Assembly (NCBI GenBank): GCA_025201345.1
Contig: JAIXMG010000033.1
Coordinates: 372,001-436,000 of the forward strand
Length of the DNA: 64,000 bases
From: Thamnidium elegans
Lineage: Eukaryota > Mucoromycota > Mucoromycetes > Mucorales > Mucoraceae
Reading direction: 5' to 3'
Below, one piece after another: positions 1 to 11,947 of this stretch (position 1 is the stretch's first letter; each line of letters opens with the position of its first letter). A program made the position numbers and the translations under genes. The notes beneath the pieces are model-generated. The model had not been told where the DNA came from. It did no database searches and worked only from the letters and a program-made list of their open reading frames with translations.

Positions 1-738
1 TTCTGTGTGATCATGAATAATTTCAATAACCGCCCGGTCAGTCAAATGCGTATTCTAAACTTTAAAAATGTGTGTGATGAGCAAGACATTACATAACACT
101 TTTATGTTTTATAAACAATAAAAAACAAAAAACGAGTTTCATCATGATGAGATATGATGAATAGAAGAGGGAACACCCAAAAAGGGACATTTTATAATAA
201 AAAAATTAGAGTGCCGTAACAAATCTGTTTGGTGTTCAAAATACGATCATGATGGGAGTTTTTTTTTTCAAGGTAATACATAATGAAGATTGTGGACATT
301 ATTTTAAATTATTGCTTTTAACTCTTTTATTTTTAAAATGAATTCAATTGATAATAATATCCCTTGCACAAAAAGAAAAAACTTCTTTTTTCTTCAAAAA
401 AAAACGTGCAAAAAAAAAAAAAAAAAAGTTTTTTTATATTTAAAAATAGCAGTTATTTTCTCCATTTCTGGGAAATAAATAAAACATACAAACAATTGGA
501 AATAAAGATTTCATTTTACAAAAAGGAATTGAAATTATATGAGTACAAAATGATTTAATATGCTTTTTTTAAGAGTAAAAAAAAAAACCATATTATTATA
601 TTAATAAAAAAATTGTATTAAAAATACAATTGAAAAAAGGGGAAAACGCTTAATAAATAAAAAAAAAAAAAAAAGATATTTGTTTTTTTTTCGATATAGA
701 TTAAGATTATATAATTATTACTAGATGGTATTTTAAAT
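1..738. other. Intergenic, AT-rich, no gene seen
   Basis: This stretch is dominated by A/T runs and near-runs (for example around 410-430, 600-680). Short open frames here consist almost entirely of Lys, Phe and Ile from homopolymers and lack an ATG context, so they are not called. It presumably holds the 3' untranslated region of the gene ending at 739. Confidence 0.6.
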
Positions 739-1432
739 TTAGATCAAAGCAGCAGCGACGGCACCGGCAACAGCGATAGCACCAACAGCAACAGAGTTCT
801 TGGTGGCGGCAGAAGAAGGAGTGACAGAGGGAGCAGCACCAGTCTTGGAGACAGCAGGGGAGGTAGCAGCAGAGCCAGTAGGCTTAGGGGCAACAGAGGT
901 ACCGGCAGCGGGTGCAGAGTTAGAAGGAGCTACAGTTCGAAAGAAAAGACAAGTTAGTAATTCAATTGATAATCCTATATTTTTTTTTAAAAAAACATAC
1001 CAGGAGCAGAATCGTTACCAGTAGAGATGGTGAAGTAGGGACCGTAGCTTTCATCGGGACTTTGACCGAAAGAGAAAGCATCTAATAAAATAATTAATTA
1101 ATAACGACTTCGTAGATATCTAAAAAGAAAAAGAAAATGAATGGATATAACTTACAGTCAGTACCAGCGGGGAGAGTGGCGGGGACATCCCAGTTGTAGG
1201 TACCAGTGTTGGCAGGAACGTTGGTAGCAATAGTTTGCAAGAAGCTCAAGGCATTCTTATCACCTTGACGAAGATCAATGGTGGAGATAACACCTTCAAC
1301 AGGAGCCCAGACAATTTGGGCAGTGGAACCGGCAACAAGAACTTGGTTCAAGGCGGGTCTGCTGGAGGTGATCTTTTGAGCAGAAACAACGGTACAGGCG
1401 ATGGCAGCAAGGGCAGCGATGATAGACTTCAT
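739..1432 (-). CDS. GPI-anchored Ser/Thr-rich cell-surface protein, Kre9/Knh1-like N-domain
   Basis: Three exons read on the minus strand: 1432-1156, 1081-1001 and 929-739, joined by GT-AG introns, give 182 residues in frame. The N-terminus is a signal peptide (about residues 1-18, ending VSAQ). A small beta-sandwich-like region follows, with the pattern 'VLVAGSTAQIVW...IDLRQG...TGTYNWDVP' typical of the fungal Ser-Thr-rich GPI-anchored family related to Kre9/Knh1. A low-complexity Ser/Thr/Ala/Pro stalk leads to a hydrophobic Val/Ala/Gly tail ending AAALI, which fits a GPI-anchor signal. The product is probably a wall or plasma-membrane surface protein. The family assignment rests on pattern recognition; the secretion and anchor signals are directly visible. 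The plus-strand frame opposite exon 3 is a shadow of the Ala-rich tail. Confidence 0.8.
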
Positions 1433-1597
1433 TTTTTATATATTAAGGAAAGGTAAAGAGGGAATAATCAAGAAATCAAAAGAAAAAAGAAAAGAAATTT
1501 GAGTAGAATTGACCTTTATATATATATAAAAAAAAAATCAAATTTGGGGGGGAGACTGTAATATAGTTCTTCCCGGGGGGATTGGTAACACTGGGTT

Positions 1598-1633
<36 letters not shown>

Positions 1634-2359
1634 AAAGCCAAGTGATTTTTTAGATACACAGGAATTTATTAAGATCGTCAATATTCGTACCATTAAAGAG
1701 TGCGCACACACCCTTTTTAGTTTACAACATGAGATTACCTAAATCCTCAATTTGATAAAGAGCACAATATCATCATACTTTTTAAATTTTGTGTGATACC
1801 CTTTTTTTTTTTATTTATAACTTATTAGTATCATATTATCTCATCCTCTTTTTTTTTTATTGAAATGTAACTTTCTTTTCTTCTTCTTCTCACTTATAAA
1901 TGTGTCAACCATGTATATGTAATAGAATATAATTAAACCATTATGCTTATAAACAATTTTTATTCCAACTGAATAAATTCGATACTTGCACACACGTAAA
2001 ACGTATATGTTTTTTTTGTTGTTGTTGTTGTTGCTTTATTAGTGAATACAAGATGAGATGGAATTACAACAAAACAAAAAAAAAATAGACGTGTGTGTGT
2101 GTCTGTGTGCCATTTTTTTATATATATACTTTACTATACTAATGTATTTACACATACACATACGCACAAACACCAAATAAATAACATTCAGGGCAATTTT
2201 TTTTTTCGGGTATCCTACATACACACCTATTTATTTTTTATTTTATTTTTTTTTGCCTTTTTTTTTAATATTTTTCTTCTTTCCCTTTTTTTTTTTTTTT
2301 GTTAAACATTAGAAAAAGGACAAAAAGTAAAAGTTTTTGTTTAGAGAGATTGAGTCATC
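1433..2359. other. Divergent intergenic region with long T tract
   Basis: The region lies between the divergent surface-protein and Sec2 genes and should contain both promoters. It carries a 32-base T run at 1601-1632 and several shorter T runs and CA/GT stretches. No gene is supported; the short frames at 2039-2305 are encoded by T runs and dinucleotide repeats. Confidence 0.6.
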
Positions 2360-4571
2360 ATGTCAGATTGTTTAACTGAAGAACACCCGCAAGAAGAACA
2401 CCCACAAGAAGAAGAATATTACGACGAAACCAGTAGTTTATTTGAACAAGAATTTTCAGAACAGGATGTTTTACCGTTTTTATTGCAAGCTCAAGATATT
2501 ATATCTAAACTAGAGTCGAGAGTAGTAGAACTTGAGACTGATTTATCGGTAAGATAAAATACCAAATAAAACTTTACGTGGTTTATTTTAATGTGTTTAG
2601 TAGACTATTCATCGCAAGTATGAACATGATAGAAATGATTGGTTAGTTGGTCTTTCACAAAAGGATCAATATATAAACTATCTATCAAGTAAACTTCAAA
2701 AGAATGAATTTAATACTAAAGAAACGATTGTTTTACTATCTGATCTATCATCCAATGTAACAATGGATGAACAAGTAAAGTCGACCATTACATTATGTTT
2801 AAACTATCTTCGACAAACAGAACCGGAACCAACTACAGTTCCATTTGTTGATCAAGATGAAGATTTGGAAGAAGGTGAACTTGAACGCCGACAACAAGCC
2901 GTAACCGAATGGAGACGTACTGACATACCAGACCATTTTTCAACTGACCCGGTTGATAAGGCTTGTGATAATAATAATGTTGTCAATTTAATGGATGGCT
3001 TATCCTCTCTCTCTTCTTCACCTTCTTTATCATCTACATGTTCTCACTTATTAAAATCAGCTGTGGTTGAAGATGAAACGACAATACCAACTACTTATGT
3101 AGTTAATAATGATGATGATAATAACAACTTTTGTACAAATTGTAAACAACTTTTAACTCAACTCGATCAACAAATAGAACAAAAAGCATACTTGAAACGA
3201 GATATTAGTTCACTTGCATCTGCACTCTCTGATGAAGAAGATATTCGATCTACTGTTGAACAAGATAAAGAAGCTTTAGAGCAAGATGTGGGTGATATCA
3301 CTTCTTCTTTATTCTTGGCTTTGAATCAAATATTAATGGACGAAGTTACCGATAGAGATGGCTTAGTTCAAATTCATCGTGAAACAATGGGTAAATTATC
3401 TCATGTGTTGGATGCTTGGGACACAAGAGATTTGAGATTAAAACAAGTCAAGGAATTATTGGTACAACTTGATTCTGTTGTGCATCAAAGTGCAAATGCA
3501 AGCTGCACTATCGCACGTCGTTATTCTTCTCATCCTCAACCTTCTTCTATCCCAACCGTTTCTCGTTTAGCTCGTACTTCCTTTATAAACCACCCTTTGC
3601 GATTTTCTATTGATCAACAACAAGTACAACAACAAAATAATCATCGTATTGATAGAAATACCATTCGTATCGATGGCTTTATTTTATCAGATTTCCAACT
3701 TCATATTAAAGCCGTAACTGAAAATCCTTCTGTCATTATACCTTTAACCCCTTTTGTTAAAAAGGTCCTAGTCGAAGATGTAGAACCTTGTTTATTCTTT
3801 CAACAATCACAAGGTTGGTGGAAATCTCCTTGGTTTAAAAAGAAGTTATTGGATGCCATCTCAAAGAACAAGTGTGAAATTCAAGGTTGGCATGATGGCA
3901 GTAGTATCTTTTCAAATTATACTGCTACTACTACTACTACTACTACTACCAATTCTTCTTCTTCTGTTAGTACCTCTCCTGCCACCAGTCATATCTCTTC
4001 TTCTTCTCAACAGAGTATGACTGTTCCTATGCCTCCCAAGACTAAATGTGCTTGTTGTAATATCTTGCGTGTCTGTGAATTCAAAATGAGATTACCACCA
4101 CCTACTACCACCACCGCCACTTCAAAAAAGAGAAACTCGATGCAACCTCAGCCTTGGTTACCAATCGATAGATTTTGTAGAGATAGATTAGTAGCTGTTT
4201 GTGGATACTATAGTTTTATGTCACACCTTAAACTTTTATTAGCTTCTTCACCTTTATTAAGCACGTTTAAACAAGTCATGCATCATCGAAGAAAGATGAG
4301 TTTAGCAAAAGTTGGATCGATTGGATTGTTTATAGAGGATTCAGATGAAGATGATTATAATGATATTATCAATAGAAGATTAAGTTCTTCTTCTAATAAC
4401 TCTTCCTCGTCTAAAAGACAACAGTATCAACAACAGAGAAGGCAAAGAAGAAATAGGGAAAGTATTGTACTCGATCATTCTGGTAGTGGTAGTGATACTG
4501 CTAGTATTGTTAGCGTTAGTGACATTCAAGGCATAGAAAGCAATAATGGACAAATAGTTATTGTTCATTAA
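2360..4571 (+). CDS. Sec2-like Rab guanine-nucleotide exchange factor
   Basis: Two exons, 2360-2548 and 2604-4571, give 718 residues; the acceptor at 2602-2603 is chosen because the AG three bases upstream would open with a stop. After an acidic N-terminus and coiled-coil segments, residues near 215-260 contain a run resembling the Sec2/Rabin GEF coiled coil (DITSSLFLALNQILMDE). The second half matches the C-terminal conserved region of fungal Sec2 homologues: 'PFVKKVLVEDVEPCLFF', 'WWKSPWFKKKLLDAI', a CxxC pair (KCACCNILR) and 'WLPIDRFCRDRLVAVCGYY'. Sec2 proteins activate the Sec4/Rab8-type GTPase on secretory vesicles for polarised exocytosis at growing tips. Low-complexity Thr/Ser and basic stretches interrupt the protein. 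Family membership is inferred from these blocks; the role is from the family. Confidence 0.75.
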
Positions 4572-6956
4572 AATCTTACCTCCCCAAAAAGAAAAAAAAA
4601 TACCCTGTTTTACATATATCCTCTATATATCCTCTACATATCAAAAATACTCTTTTCTCCCCCATCCCTTTCATTTTTTTTTGTATATTCCCTCTCAACT
4701 CCAATCCTTCTTTTTTTTTAAACATCATATAAAACTCGATTCCTCTACTGCAATTTCTTCTCTCCTCCCTCCCTTTTTTTTTTTATGTCATATATCCCCT
4801 TTAGACTTTTATCATTTATACCATTATAATCTAGAATAAAAAGAATATACGTGATTTTTTCAGGTTATAATAATGCACAACGATACACAGCCAAGTATTT
4901 TTATCTTTTTTTAGAACCCTTTTTAAATCATCCAATATGTGAAAGTAAAAACGTGTGAAGAGAAAATGTGATTCAATCTGTATTACAAAACTTTTTTCAG
5001 TTTTTTAAGCCGGCAATTCTATCGGCACGCCTTTTTTTTTTTTTTTTTTTTTTAGCCTAGTTATTGTTTTCGCTTTTATTGTTAGCTATGCTACAGTGAT
5101 TCCACTACCAATTTAAGGATAGGTCTCTCTATATCTCTCTCTTTTAATAGGTTCACTTTATATATAAAGATATAAAAAGTCTTACGAAATAGAATTATGT
5201 GTGCAACAAGAACTAAATAATTCTTCTCCGTTGGTTTGGCACTAAAAGATACTCTCTTTCTCCCCCCCCCCCCAATTTTTTTTTTTTTACTTAAGAAAAT
5301 AGTTTTAACCTTTTAAAGGTATTGAAAGAGAGTGAAAGTACTTGATTTAGAAAGAAACCAAGTTGTAATTTTTCCTTAAAAACTCAAGTGGTTGTACCAT
5401 GTCAATGAAAAGGAGAAGCGTAGAAAATTAGTAGTTCAATCTATATAAAACAGAATTTCATTTATATGTATTAATTTTTTTCTTTTCTTTGTGTGCACTT
5501 GTTTAAACTTCCGGCGTATAAGTGTTTTTTTTAATGACTACGCGATGTTTGCTTTATTTAAGTCTTGTGCCGAATTACAAACAATAAAGCATTTTACAAA
5601 AACAAAAAAGTATTTTTATATATATATTGTAGGGGTTGTAAAGCGATTACTAAAAAAAATAAAAAAATGTAGTACTCACAATAAGATTACACAACCTTTT
5701 TTTTTCGCATGAGATTTTTTTTTTTTGGGCGTACTTTGAAAGGAAGACCTTTTTCATCATTTTTATTCAATTCAAAACAAACACGAAGCACACTATTTTC
5801 AAGCTTTCGTTGAAAATTCTGAAACAGAAACCTTCTTTAAATAAAGAAGCAATGTATAAAACTTTAAATTGAGGTTTTTTTTTCATCATCATCATCACAA
5901 CTTTCTGTCCCAGTTTTTTTTTTTTTTTTTTTGAAAAAAAGAAAGGGTTTCACCCTTTCTACCTATGGTCTAATAAAAAAAAAATACTCCACTGCAATTT
6001 TTTTTCTTGCATAAACATTCGTTTTTCTGCTCTCGCATAAAAGAACATATTTTGGGGGTGTTTAACAAGTGCTTACAAAAGGGAGATCAAAAAACTTGAA
6101 AAAGGAAATAATGTGGTGGCGTTTTAAAACAAAAGTTACGATCATCCATTTCTAAGGCACCCAGTAACGTCAAATCCCTGTGATAAAAAAGTGATGGGAA
6201 CCCTTGTTACAGTTGCTCATCGTACCAGATTTTTGTCCACCCCCAATTCGTTTTTAATTTAAACACAAATATGAATAATATGCGAAAGCAAGTTTCAGTA
6301 TACCAAACTTTCTTTTTTTTCTCTTCTAAGGAAGTAAACAAGTGAGCATGTTATTAAAAAAAATTGTTTACTTCGAATCTATTTCGTTATGGCAATTAGG
6401 TTGAGTAAATTTGTTAGTTTTGAAGAAAAAAAACAAAAGCAAAACGATAGGACTAGCAAGCAACCATCAAAAGAGCTAATTGTTAGATAGAGGAAGTAAA
6501 GCTGGAACAAATTACACAGTGAAAAAAAAAAAAAAAAAGTAAAGCTATATTGAAAGATATATCAGGTAAATAATAACAATACCTCGCTACATTTGGCATG
6601 CAACATTCAGGGCTTGCATCTACCTATGTTAATTATAGACCGATCAGTAAAGTACATATCTCTCTTTTGATTTAAAAGTACCCAAAGCGGAGGCAAAACA
6701 AAAGGTATTACAAAATATAATACAATCAGTACCGTGAGTAATGGAAATATAAATTACGGCTGGTTCCAAAACATATAGTTACCCGAATCCCAAATTCTAT
6801 GCATCAGCTCAAAAAAAAAATACACGTGAATTCAAATCTCACTTTCAAATTATTAAAAACCATAACAATATATCACTAATTGTCGCATATCTTCTATACC
6901 TGCTTTTGTCCCTCTTTCTTTCTAATAAAATATAACGTAATAATGAATACTTTTTT
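4572..6956. other. Long gene-free region, AT-rich with homopolymers
   Basis: About 2.4 kb follow the Sec2 gene without a supportable gene. T runs (near 5031-5055, 5915-5932), a C10 run near 5263 and A runs (6522-6538) break every frame. The 3' part (6590-6860) is slightly less homopolymeric but shows no codon structure. The region is taken as intergenic DNA at the edge of the mobile-element island. Confidence 0.5.
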
Positions 6957-7555
6957 TTTTATGAAGATGGACAGGGAAACATTTTTAATGAAGAAGAAAA
7001 AGTTTACGATCCCCATGGAGGATGTTTTAACACATGTCGACAAACTTACTTGAGCGTTAAGCGCCCCCAAAAAAAAAAAAAAAAAATTGCTAAAGGGTTC
7101 TCAGTTAAAAAGCAGCCGAAACCTGGTAAGTTAAAGCCATAAGTGAAGTTATACAACAATTACAGCGACTTCACCAGAGAAACGCTTATAGACCGTATGC
7201 TCGAAAATCCTCAAGAGTGTAGAACTGGTGGCCAAGGTTGCAAGGGACTTAAATATTAATTACTGCATTGCGTTAAGATGGAAGTATTACCGAAGGGACA
7301 GAAGAGGTTGTGTATAAAAAGTCTGAACAAAACAGTGGTCCGAAAAGCTCATTTACAACTGGGCATAACGAGCTATTTGGCTGTGGGATCTTAATAAAAC
7401 GGCTGTGGATAATGACCTCCTGTTATATTCAGACTACATAATAAATAATTTGACTGAGCGATTTGAAAATTTTACTATATCAAAGTCGCAACTTAATAAC
7501 CATTTACGAAACACAATGCTCACCACAGTGAAAAAACCGACGTTTGAACCTGAGA
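6957..7555 (+). pseudogene. Decayed mariner-family transposase (N-terminal two thirds)
   Basis: Translating in shifting frames recovers conserved blocks of a Tc1/mariner transposase family abundant in Mucorales. An N-terminal 'FYEDGQGNIFNEEEK' resembles the start of the transposases at 11403 and 17053. It is followed by 'YNNYSDFTRETLIDRMLENP' and remnants of 'VARDLNINYCIALRWKYYRR' (helix-turn-helix). The last blocks are 'LLLYSDYIINNLTERFENFT' and 'ISKSQLNNHLRNTML' before 'TVKKPTFEPE'. Numerous stops and several frameshifts separate the blocks, so no protein can be made. The homology ends at 'PTFEPE', just before the catalytic core would begin, and runs directly into PD-(D/E)XK-related sequence. 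Confidence 0.7.
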
Positions 7556-7803
7556 CCTGGTTCTGATTTAATGAGCAAGATGTTATTCAATGATCCCACG
7601 GTTGTGAACTTGGTTGTGCAATCATTATTAGATAGTATACCTGTCTATTATAAATACACTAGCTTTTAATACGTATAATATATTATAGGTACAGACATCC
7701 AGCAAACAGTTATGCCGTAACCTCAAATGAGTGAGCGAATGATACAAGGTCTGACATCGTTTACGCAGCTGAAGGCAAACTGTGGAGAAATACTTTGATT
7801 TAA
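7541..7803 (+). pseudogene. Decayed copy of the PD-(D/E)XK protein encoded at 11794
   Basis: The frame from 7541 reads 'LRPGSDLMSKMLFNDPTVVN' with 'LVVQSLLDS', closely matching 'LRPGTDLMSKQILLNPTVID' of the intact-looking copy near 11850. About 100 bp further on, 'RSDIVYAAEGKLW' resembles the 'SDILY' catalytic-Asp segment of that copy. Stops and insertions separate the parts and the Glu-x-Gln/Lys half of the active site is not visible. The first bases overlap the last recognisable bases of the upstream mariner relic. Confidence 0.6.
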
Positions 7804-9510
7804 CACAGAAAAATTAATAACAACAGGTAAATAAGATTAAAAATCTAAAATAAGATGGTTTTTATTAACTTGAAAAAGAATAATTATTTTATATGAAAGT
7901 GAGATTTGGGTTTTGAAGAGGTGTGTAAATGAGAAGAAAGAGAAAAAAAATAACATAAAATAAAATAAAATATAAAATATAAAATTAAAAGGAGACTCCA
8001 TTCGAAGAGCTTAAATATTAGAGTCACAGCTAAATCTCTTGTCTTTTTGATTGTTCAACATTGGTGGGTAGTGTGATAATTGATTAAATTACTTTATTAC
8101 ATTTTTGTGTATCTTTTTTTTTTCTTCTTTAACAGTGAACATGTATCCATATTGTACGAATCAGTTATAAAAATGTAATAATGATAAGAACACTCCTAAG
8201 GGGCAAGATAAAAAAAAAAGCAAAATAATAGGAAGAAAAAGTTCATTGAGATATTTTAGGTTGTTCTCAAGTCGTCCTCAGAGAGAGAGAGAGAGAGAGA
8301 GAGTATTCTGAGACAAACTGTTCATAAAAAGCGGCAAAAACGTATTGTCGTTCGTAAAATTATTTCCTTGTTGTTTAATTACAAACTTAGTCGGTAACAA
8401 GACACTGTATGTTGCCAACCCTTCATATTTCTGCTTTTTAGTTTCATTTCTGTAACAGTAACGACGAGGTATCAAAAAAGTGATTCCTCGTTGCTACTAA
8501 CATTGAACTTTCTCCTCATGTATGCTACATAACCTAATTATTTAAGTATTACATTTGTAAAGTAGATTTACTTGACAATGTGATCAAAGCCATACTTTCT
8601 GGTTTCTAATTTAGCTATGGCTGAAGAATATCGGCGAGGTATCAACAAATAGTTTCTTCATTTGTTACTTGTAATACATTGGAACATCCATCTTCAAAGG
8701 AAAATTGTTCAAGATTACGTCTATTATCGATTTTTCGAGGCTTTGATTCTGATGGGTGTTGCTGTGACAACTGGTTCTGTAAACTTGCAAATCCGCAAAG
8801 ACGAGAAGAGCAGAAAGAACAAATAAAATTTCCAGCTTTATTTGCTTCTACGGTAATAGTAGCTATAATTTTATCTACGTTAGTTTAACTCCAAACGAAC
8901 TTCTTTTTTTTTTTCATAGATCAAATTTTTTTGTATGCATGATGGGTTAAAGTTATATCTTTTCAGGGTATAGAGTTTTTAGCGTGTAGTAATAAATAAA
9001 TATTAATACCTTTCGTAATCGACTTGTTCATATATAATATTTTCATTATATTTATTTTACTTATGAGCGGTTTTAGCGTTTATATATTTAATCCATTATA
9101 GTTAGTTTGTCCTGTCCTGTTCTACACGTCTGAAATATATCATCATATCTCTATTCGAGTTGTGAATAATTTTATAAGCGTAGACTTAAGAAGTGTGTTG
9201 TTATACAGCATATTTTTTTGTACAATAACTCGGACGAGCTTAAAAACTATTTACAGTGTTATAATTCATCATTGTTCGCCTGTCATCCATTTAAAATACT
9301 CGTTTTACATGAATATTTAGGCATCACTTCTAAAAAAGGTTATTTTAATTGTGATTGAAATAAAGTAGAATTAAAAGTCTGGAAACTATTCTTTTGCCCA
9401 GATTTCATAGTAAAAGTTAGTCATTAGGAAGATGTCTTTAATATTAAACATTGAAAACTGTTCTATATATTTTTTATTTTTTTATTATAATTATTAAAGA
9501 GTGATAGGAG
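7804..9510. other. Gene-poor spacer with a GA microsatellite
   Basis: A (GA)n tract occupies about 8280-8303. Two loosely similar segments (about 8440-8490 and 8610-8665, sharing 'cgaggtatcaa' and a T-rich tail) may be an old duplication. A 69-codon frame at 8679-8888 has a Cys-rich middle and hydrophobic end but starts without ATG and resembles nothing recognised. No gene is called. Confidence 0.45.
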
Positions 9511-10090
9511 GGGGGTCAAGCCCTTTTGTTTTTCGGATCAAATTTATGTACCTTTATAGAAAAAAAACAGCGGTGATAGTATACTCTTTCAGGCGCTTCT
9601 AATACATTAAAATGATATTATTACTAAAGATAATGAACGAGCAATTACTGTTTAAAGGCCTTTTTTTACTTGGCGCTTTAGTAAGCGGACCTTAAGCTGA
9701 CGTTTTATTAAAAACGTATTTACTCTCTCAGTTTTGGACATAGCACTTTTATTTATAAATGAATAAAAATGAACTGTTAAATATCTTTAATCTTTGTTAT
9801 ATTTAATAATAATAGTAGCAAACTGAATTCGATGTAATCACGAAAATAAAGCAAATAAGTGAGCACACGTGATAAAAAAAAGTAAGGTTTTTTTTGTCGA
9901 AAAAAAGTAATTTTTAAACAGTGATCACCCTTTCAATTTTTGCATTAAAAATATAAATTAAAATGGATTAAAAGCGTATAAAAAAGTAATTTATTGTAAA
10001 CAATTTGCCCATAACAAAAGTCAAAGTGGATCCAGAGAAATCGCAAAACATCCGTGATTTTTGGCCAAAAAACAAAAGGGGTTGACCCCC
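9511..10090. mobile_element. 580-bp non-autonomous TIR element (MITE-like)
   Basis: The two ends are inverted copies: the left end begins GGGGGTCAAGCCCTTTTG and the right end, reverse-complemented, begins GGGGGTCAACCCCTTTTG, with similarity continuing through a T run to about 26 bp. There is no coding capacity inside. A 330-bp copy of the left half lies inverted at 24755-25084, which supports mobility. No clear target-site duplication is visible at the ends. The superfamily is not assigned. Confidence 0.7.
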
Positions 10091-10639
10091 AAAAATGAAA
10101 AACGAAAAAAAAACAAAAAAAAAGTACGTTTTTAATTTTTTTTTATCAAAGATATATTTAAAACAACTATTCTGTATTATACAACTTGGATTCAAAAAGC
10201 CTTTTCTGTTTTTTAATAAATTAAGAACCATTATTTGTTATAGCTGGTAAAATTAGCAGTGATTTCTTATGTGAGCGATTTTTTAAGCTGCAATACCGCA
10301 ATAATTATCACACCACAATTGCTCTCTTTCAATTATTTTGCTCTTTTCCCTTTGGAGTGTTTTATTGTTATTGCGTTTTTATAACTGACTTGGATAATAT
10401 GGCACATTTCGTTGCTACATGCTCAATGTCAAAAGAAAAAAAAAATACATAAATAAAATAAAAATACATGTTGCAAGTGGTGGATAAGATTAAGAAAAGA
10501 AAAGGCAAGTAAAAGTAAAAGTAAAAGAAAGAAAGATATAAAAGAAAGATGTAAAAGGGATTGTATTTGCATTTGTTTGAGTTTTAAAATAGGGATCGCT
10601 GTGGTACAAAGAAAATGTAACTGTCGATTATAGAGTATA

Positions 10640-11483
10640 CAGTGCCTCCCGTGCCAATTGACGCTTTTAGAAATTAGCTGGTGCATTTGAAAATCTCAAT
10701 TGGCGCTTATCTCAACTCCCAATTCGCGCATTCTAACAACCCGATTTACGCTTTTGGCAACCCAAATGTCTTGTGCAATAAAGGCTTTCAGTTTTCTTTT
10801 ACAAAGTATAATGTTATTCATGTGCTGAAAAGAAGTGTATTAAATAGGTCCCATTCGAAGACATTTATCAGACACATCCACAGAATGTTGGCTCATGTTT
10901 AGGAGAGCGGAAGCTCTTATCCCATTAGATGCCCCCGCTACTCTTGTCTTAAGATCTTCGTCTCCAGAAAACGTACTTCTCTTGACGTGGGTTTTCATTG
11001 TAGTCCAGAAATTCTCGATAGGATTCAGCTCAGGCGAATACGGAAGGAGGTAAATTCTCCTGTATCCTCTCTTTGAAATCATCTCGTCAATTTCATCAGT
11101 AGTGTATATTGGGGCATTGTCCATGACGATGTAGTATCCCTTCATCTCCGGAAATTGGTCCATCCTGGTAGATGTTGTAACTTTTTCTTGAGCGAGCAAT
11201 GTTGGCTTTTAATTCTGCCATGATAACATCCACTTTCGAGTTTCCGGCTCATAAACTATTTGGTGTGATTGCCATTCTTGTAAAGAAGTAAGTGTCTGCG
11301 TTCTGTAGGGGTTGTCAACTTCTTCATCCCAGTCCATGGCTTCAGTGCCATTTTCATCTAAAATCTCGCCTTGGCCATCTTCGTAAAACATTTTGAAGCT
11401 CATTTTGTATGTAAAAGAAAAACGTAGATTGGAAAGAGCAATTTCCGCCTTTATTTAAAAAATCCGTCAATTGGCGTTGGCTG
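10640..11483 (-). mobile_element. Mariner-like element, internally deleted (left copy)
   Basis: The 844-bp element is flanked by TA at 10638-10639 and 11484-11485. Its ends read CAGTGCCTCCCGTGCCAATT and, reverse-complemented, CAGCCAACGCCAATTGACGG, so both start with CAG and share GCCAATTGACG. Inside is a minus-strand transposase gene (pseudogene 10840-11403) lacking the middle of the protein. The element lies opposite in orientation to its larger relative at 16973-18555. TA duplication and a DDE-type tail fit the Tc1/mariner superfamily. Confidence 0.75.
10840..11403 (-). pseudogene. Mariner transposase, N- and C-terminal parts only
   Basis: From ATG at 11403 the first 28 or so residues (MSFKMFYEDGQGEILDENG, then MDW) match the relative at 17053; the sequence then diverges and stops at 11209. 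A second frame, 11199-10840, encodes the C-terminal catalytic part: 'GYYIVMDNAPIYTTDEI' (second catalytic Asp) and 'YLLPYSPELNPIENFW' (third acidic residue), ending in a His-rich helix. The first catalytic Asp and the region of about 150-200 residues between the two parts are missing, so the protein cannot be active by itself. Confidence 0.8.
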
Positions 11484-11947
11484 TAAATGTAATAACGTTA
11501 TGTCACTTGATCTGGTATCAGCTCAATGTTGGAATTTGATTGGCTAAAAAGCTAGGATTGATACCTGGTAACATGCGTTTTTCACTTTATCTGGTATCAA
11601 GTATCAAGTCAACTTGGAATTTGATTGGCTAAAAAGCTAGGATTGATACCTGGTAACATGCGTTTTTCACTTTATCTGGTATCAAGTATCAAGTCAACTT
11701 GGAATTTGATTGGCTAAAAAGCTAGGATTGATACCTGGTAACATGCGTTTTTCACTTTATCTGGTATCAAGATATTTGGAACTAAAGTACAAAATGACGG
11801 ACCTCCCCAGAGAACTTCTATCTTTAAAACTGCCACATAAATTACGACCAGGCACAGACTTGATGTCGAAACAAATTTTATTGAATCCCACTGTGATTGA
11901 CATTGTCGTAGAGACCACATTTGGATCGGAAGGAAAATGCAACTATT
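11318..11947. repeat. Left arm of a long inverted repeat
   Basis: This segment is a near-identical reverse complement of 16424-17138. It covers the transposase start, the mariner end, an 85-bp tandem array and the first 50 or so codons of the PD-(D/E)XK gene. Identity stops abruptly at about 11947 (inner edge) and fades at about 11318 (outer edge). One visible difference is that the array has three units here and four in the other arm. The arms are separated by about 4.5 kb. Confidence 0.8.
11529..11771 (+). repeat. 85-bp tandem repeat, about 2.8 copies
   Basis: Units start with 'ttggaatttgattggct' at 11529, 11614 and 11699 and end with 'ctggtatcaagtatcaag'. Copies are essentially identical, implying recent amplification. 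The array sits between the mariner end and the PD-(D/E)XK start codon, so it is the 5' leader of both divergent genes. Confidence 0.9.

Noticed and set aside
364..558. Open frame of 64 codons
   Set aside because: Encoded by A/T runs, no ATG start, almost only Lys/Phe/Ile.
800..1024. Plus-strand Ala/Glu/Gly-rich frame
   Set aside because: Shadow of the Ser/Thr/Ala-rich tail of the minus-strand GPI protein; it crosses that gene's intron.
2039..2305. Overlapping frames on both strands
   Set aside because: Generated by TG/CA repeats and T runs; no motif.
8679..8888. 69-codon Cys-containing frame
   Set aside because: Starts without ATG, no homology recognised, isolated in a repeat-rich zone.
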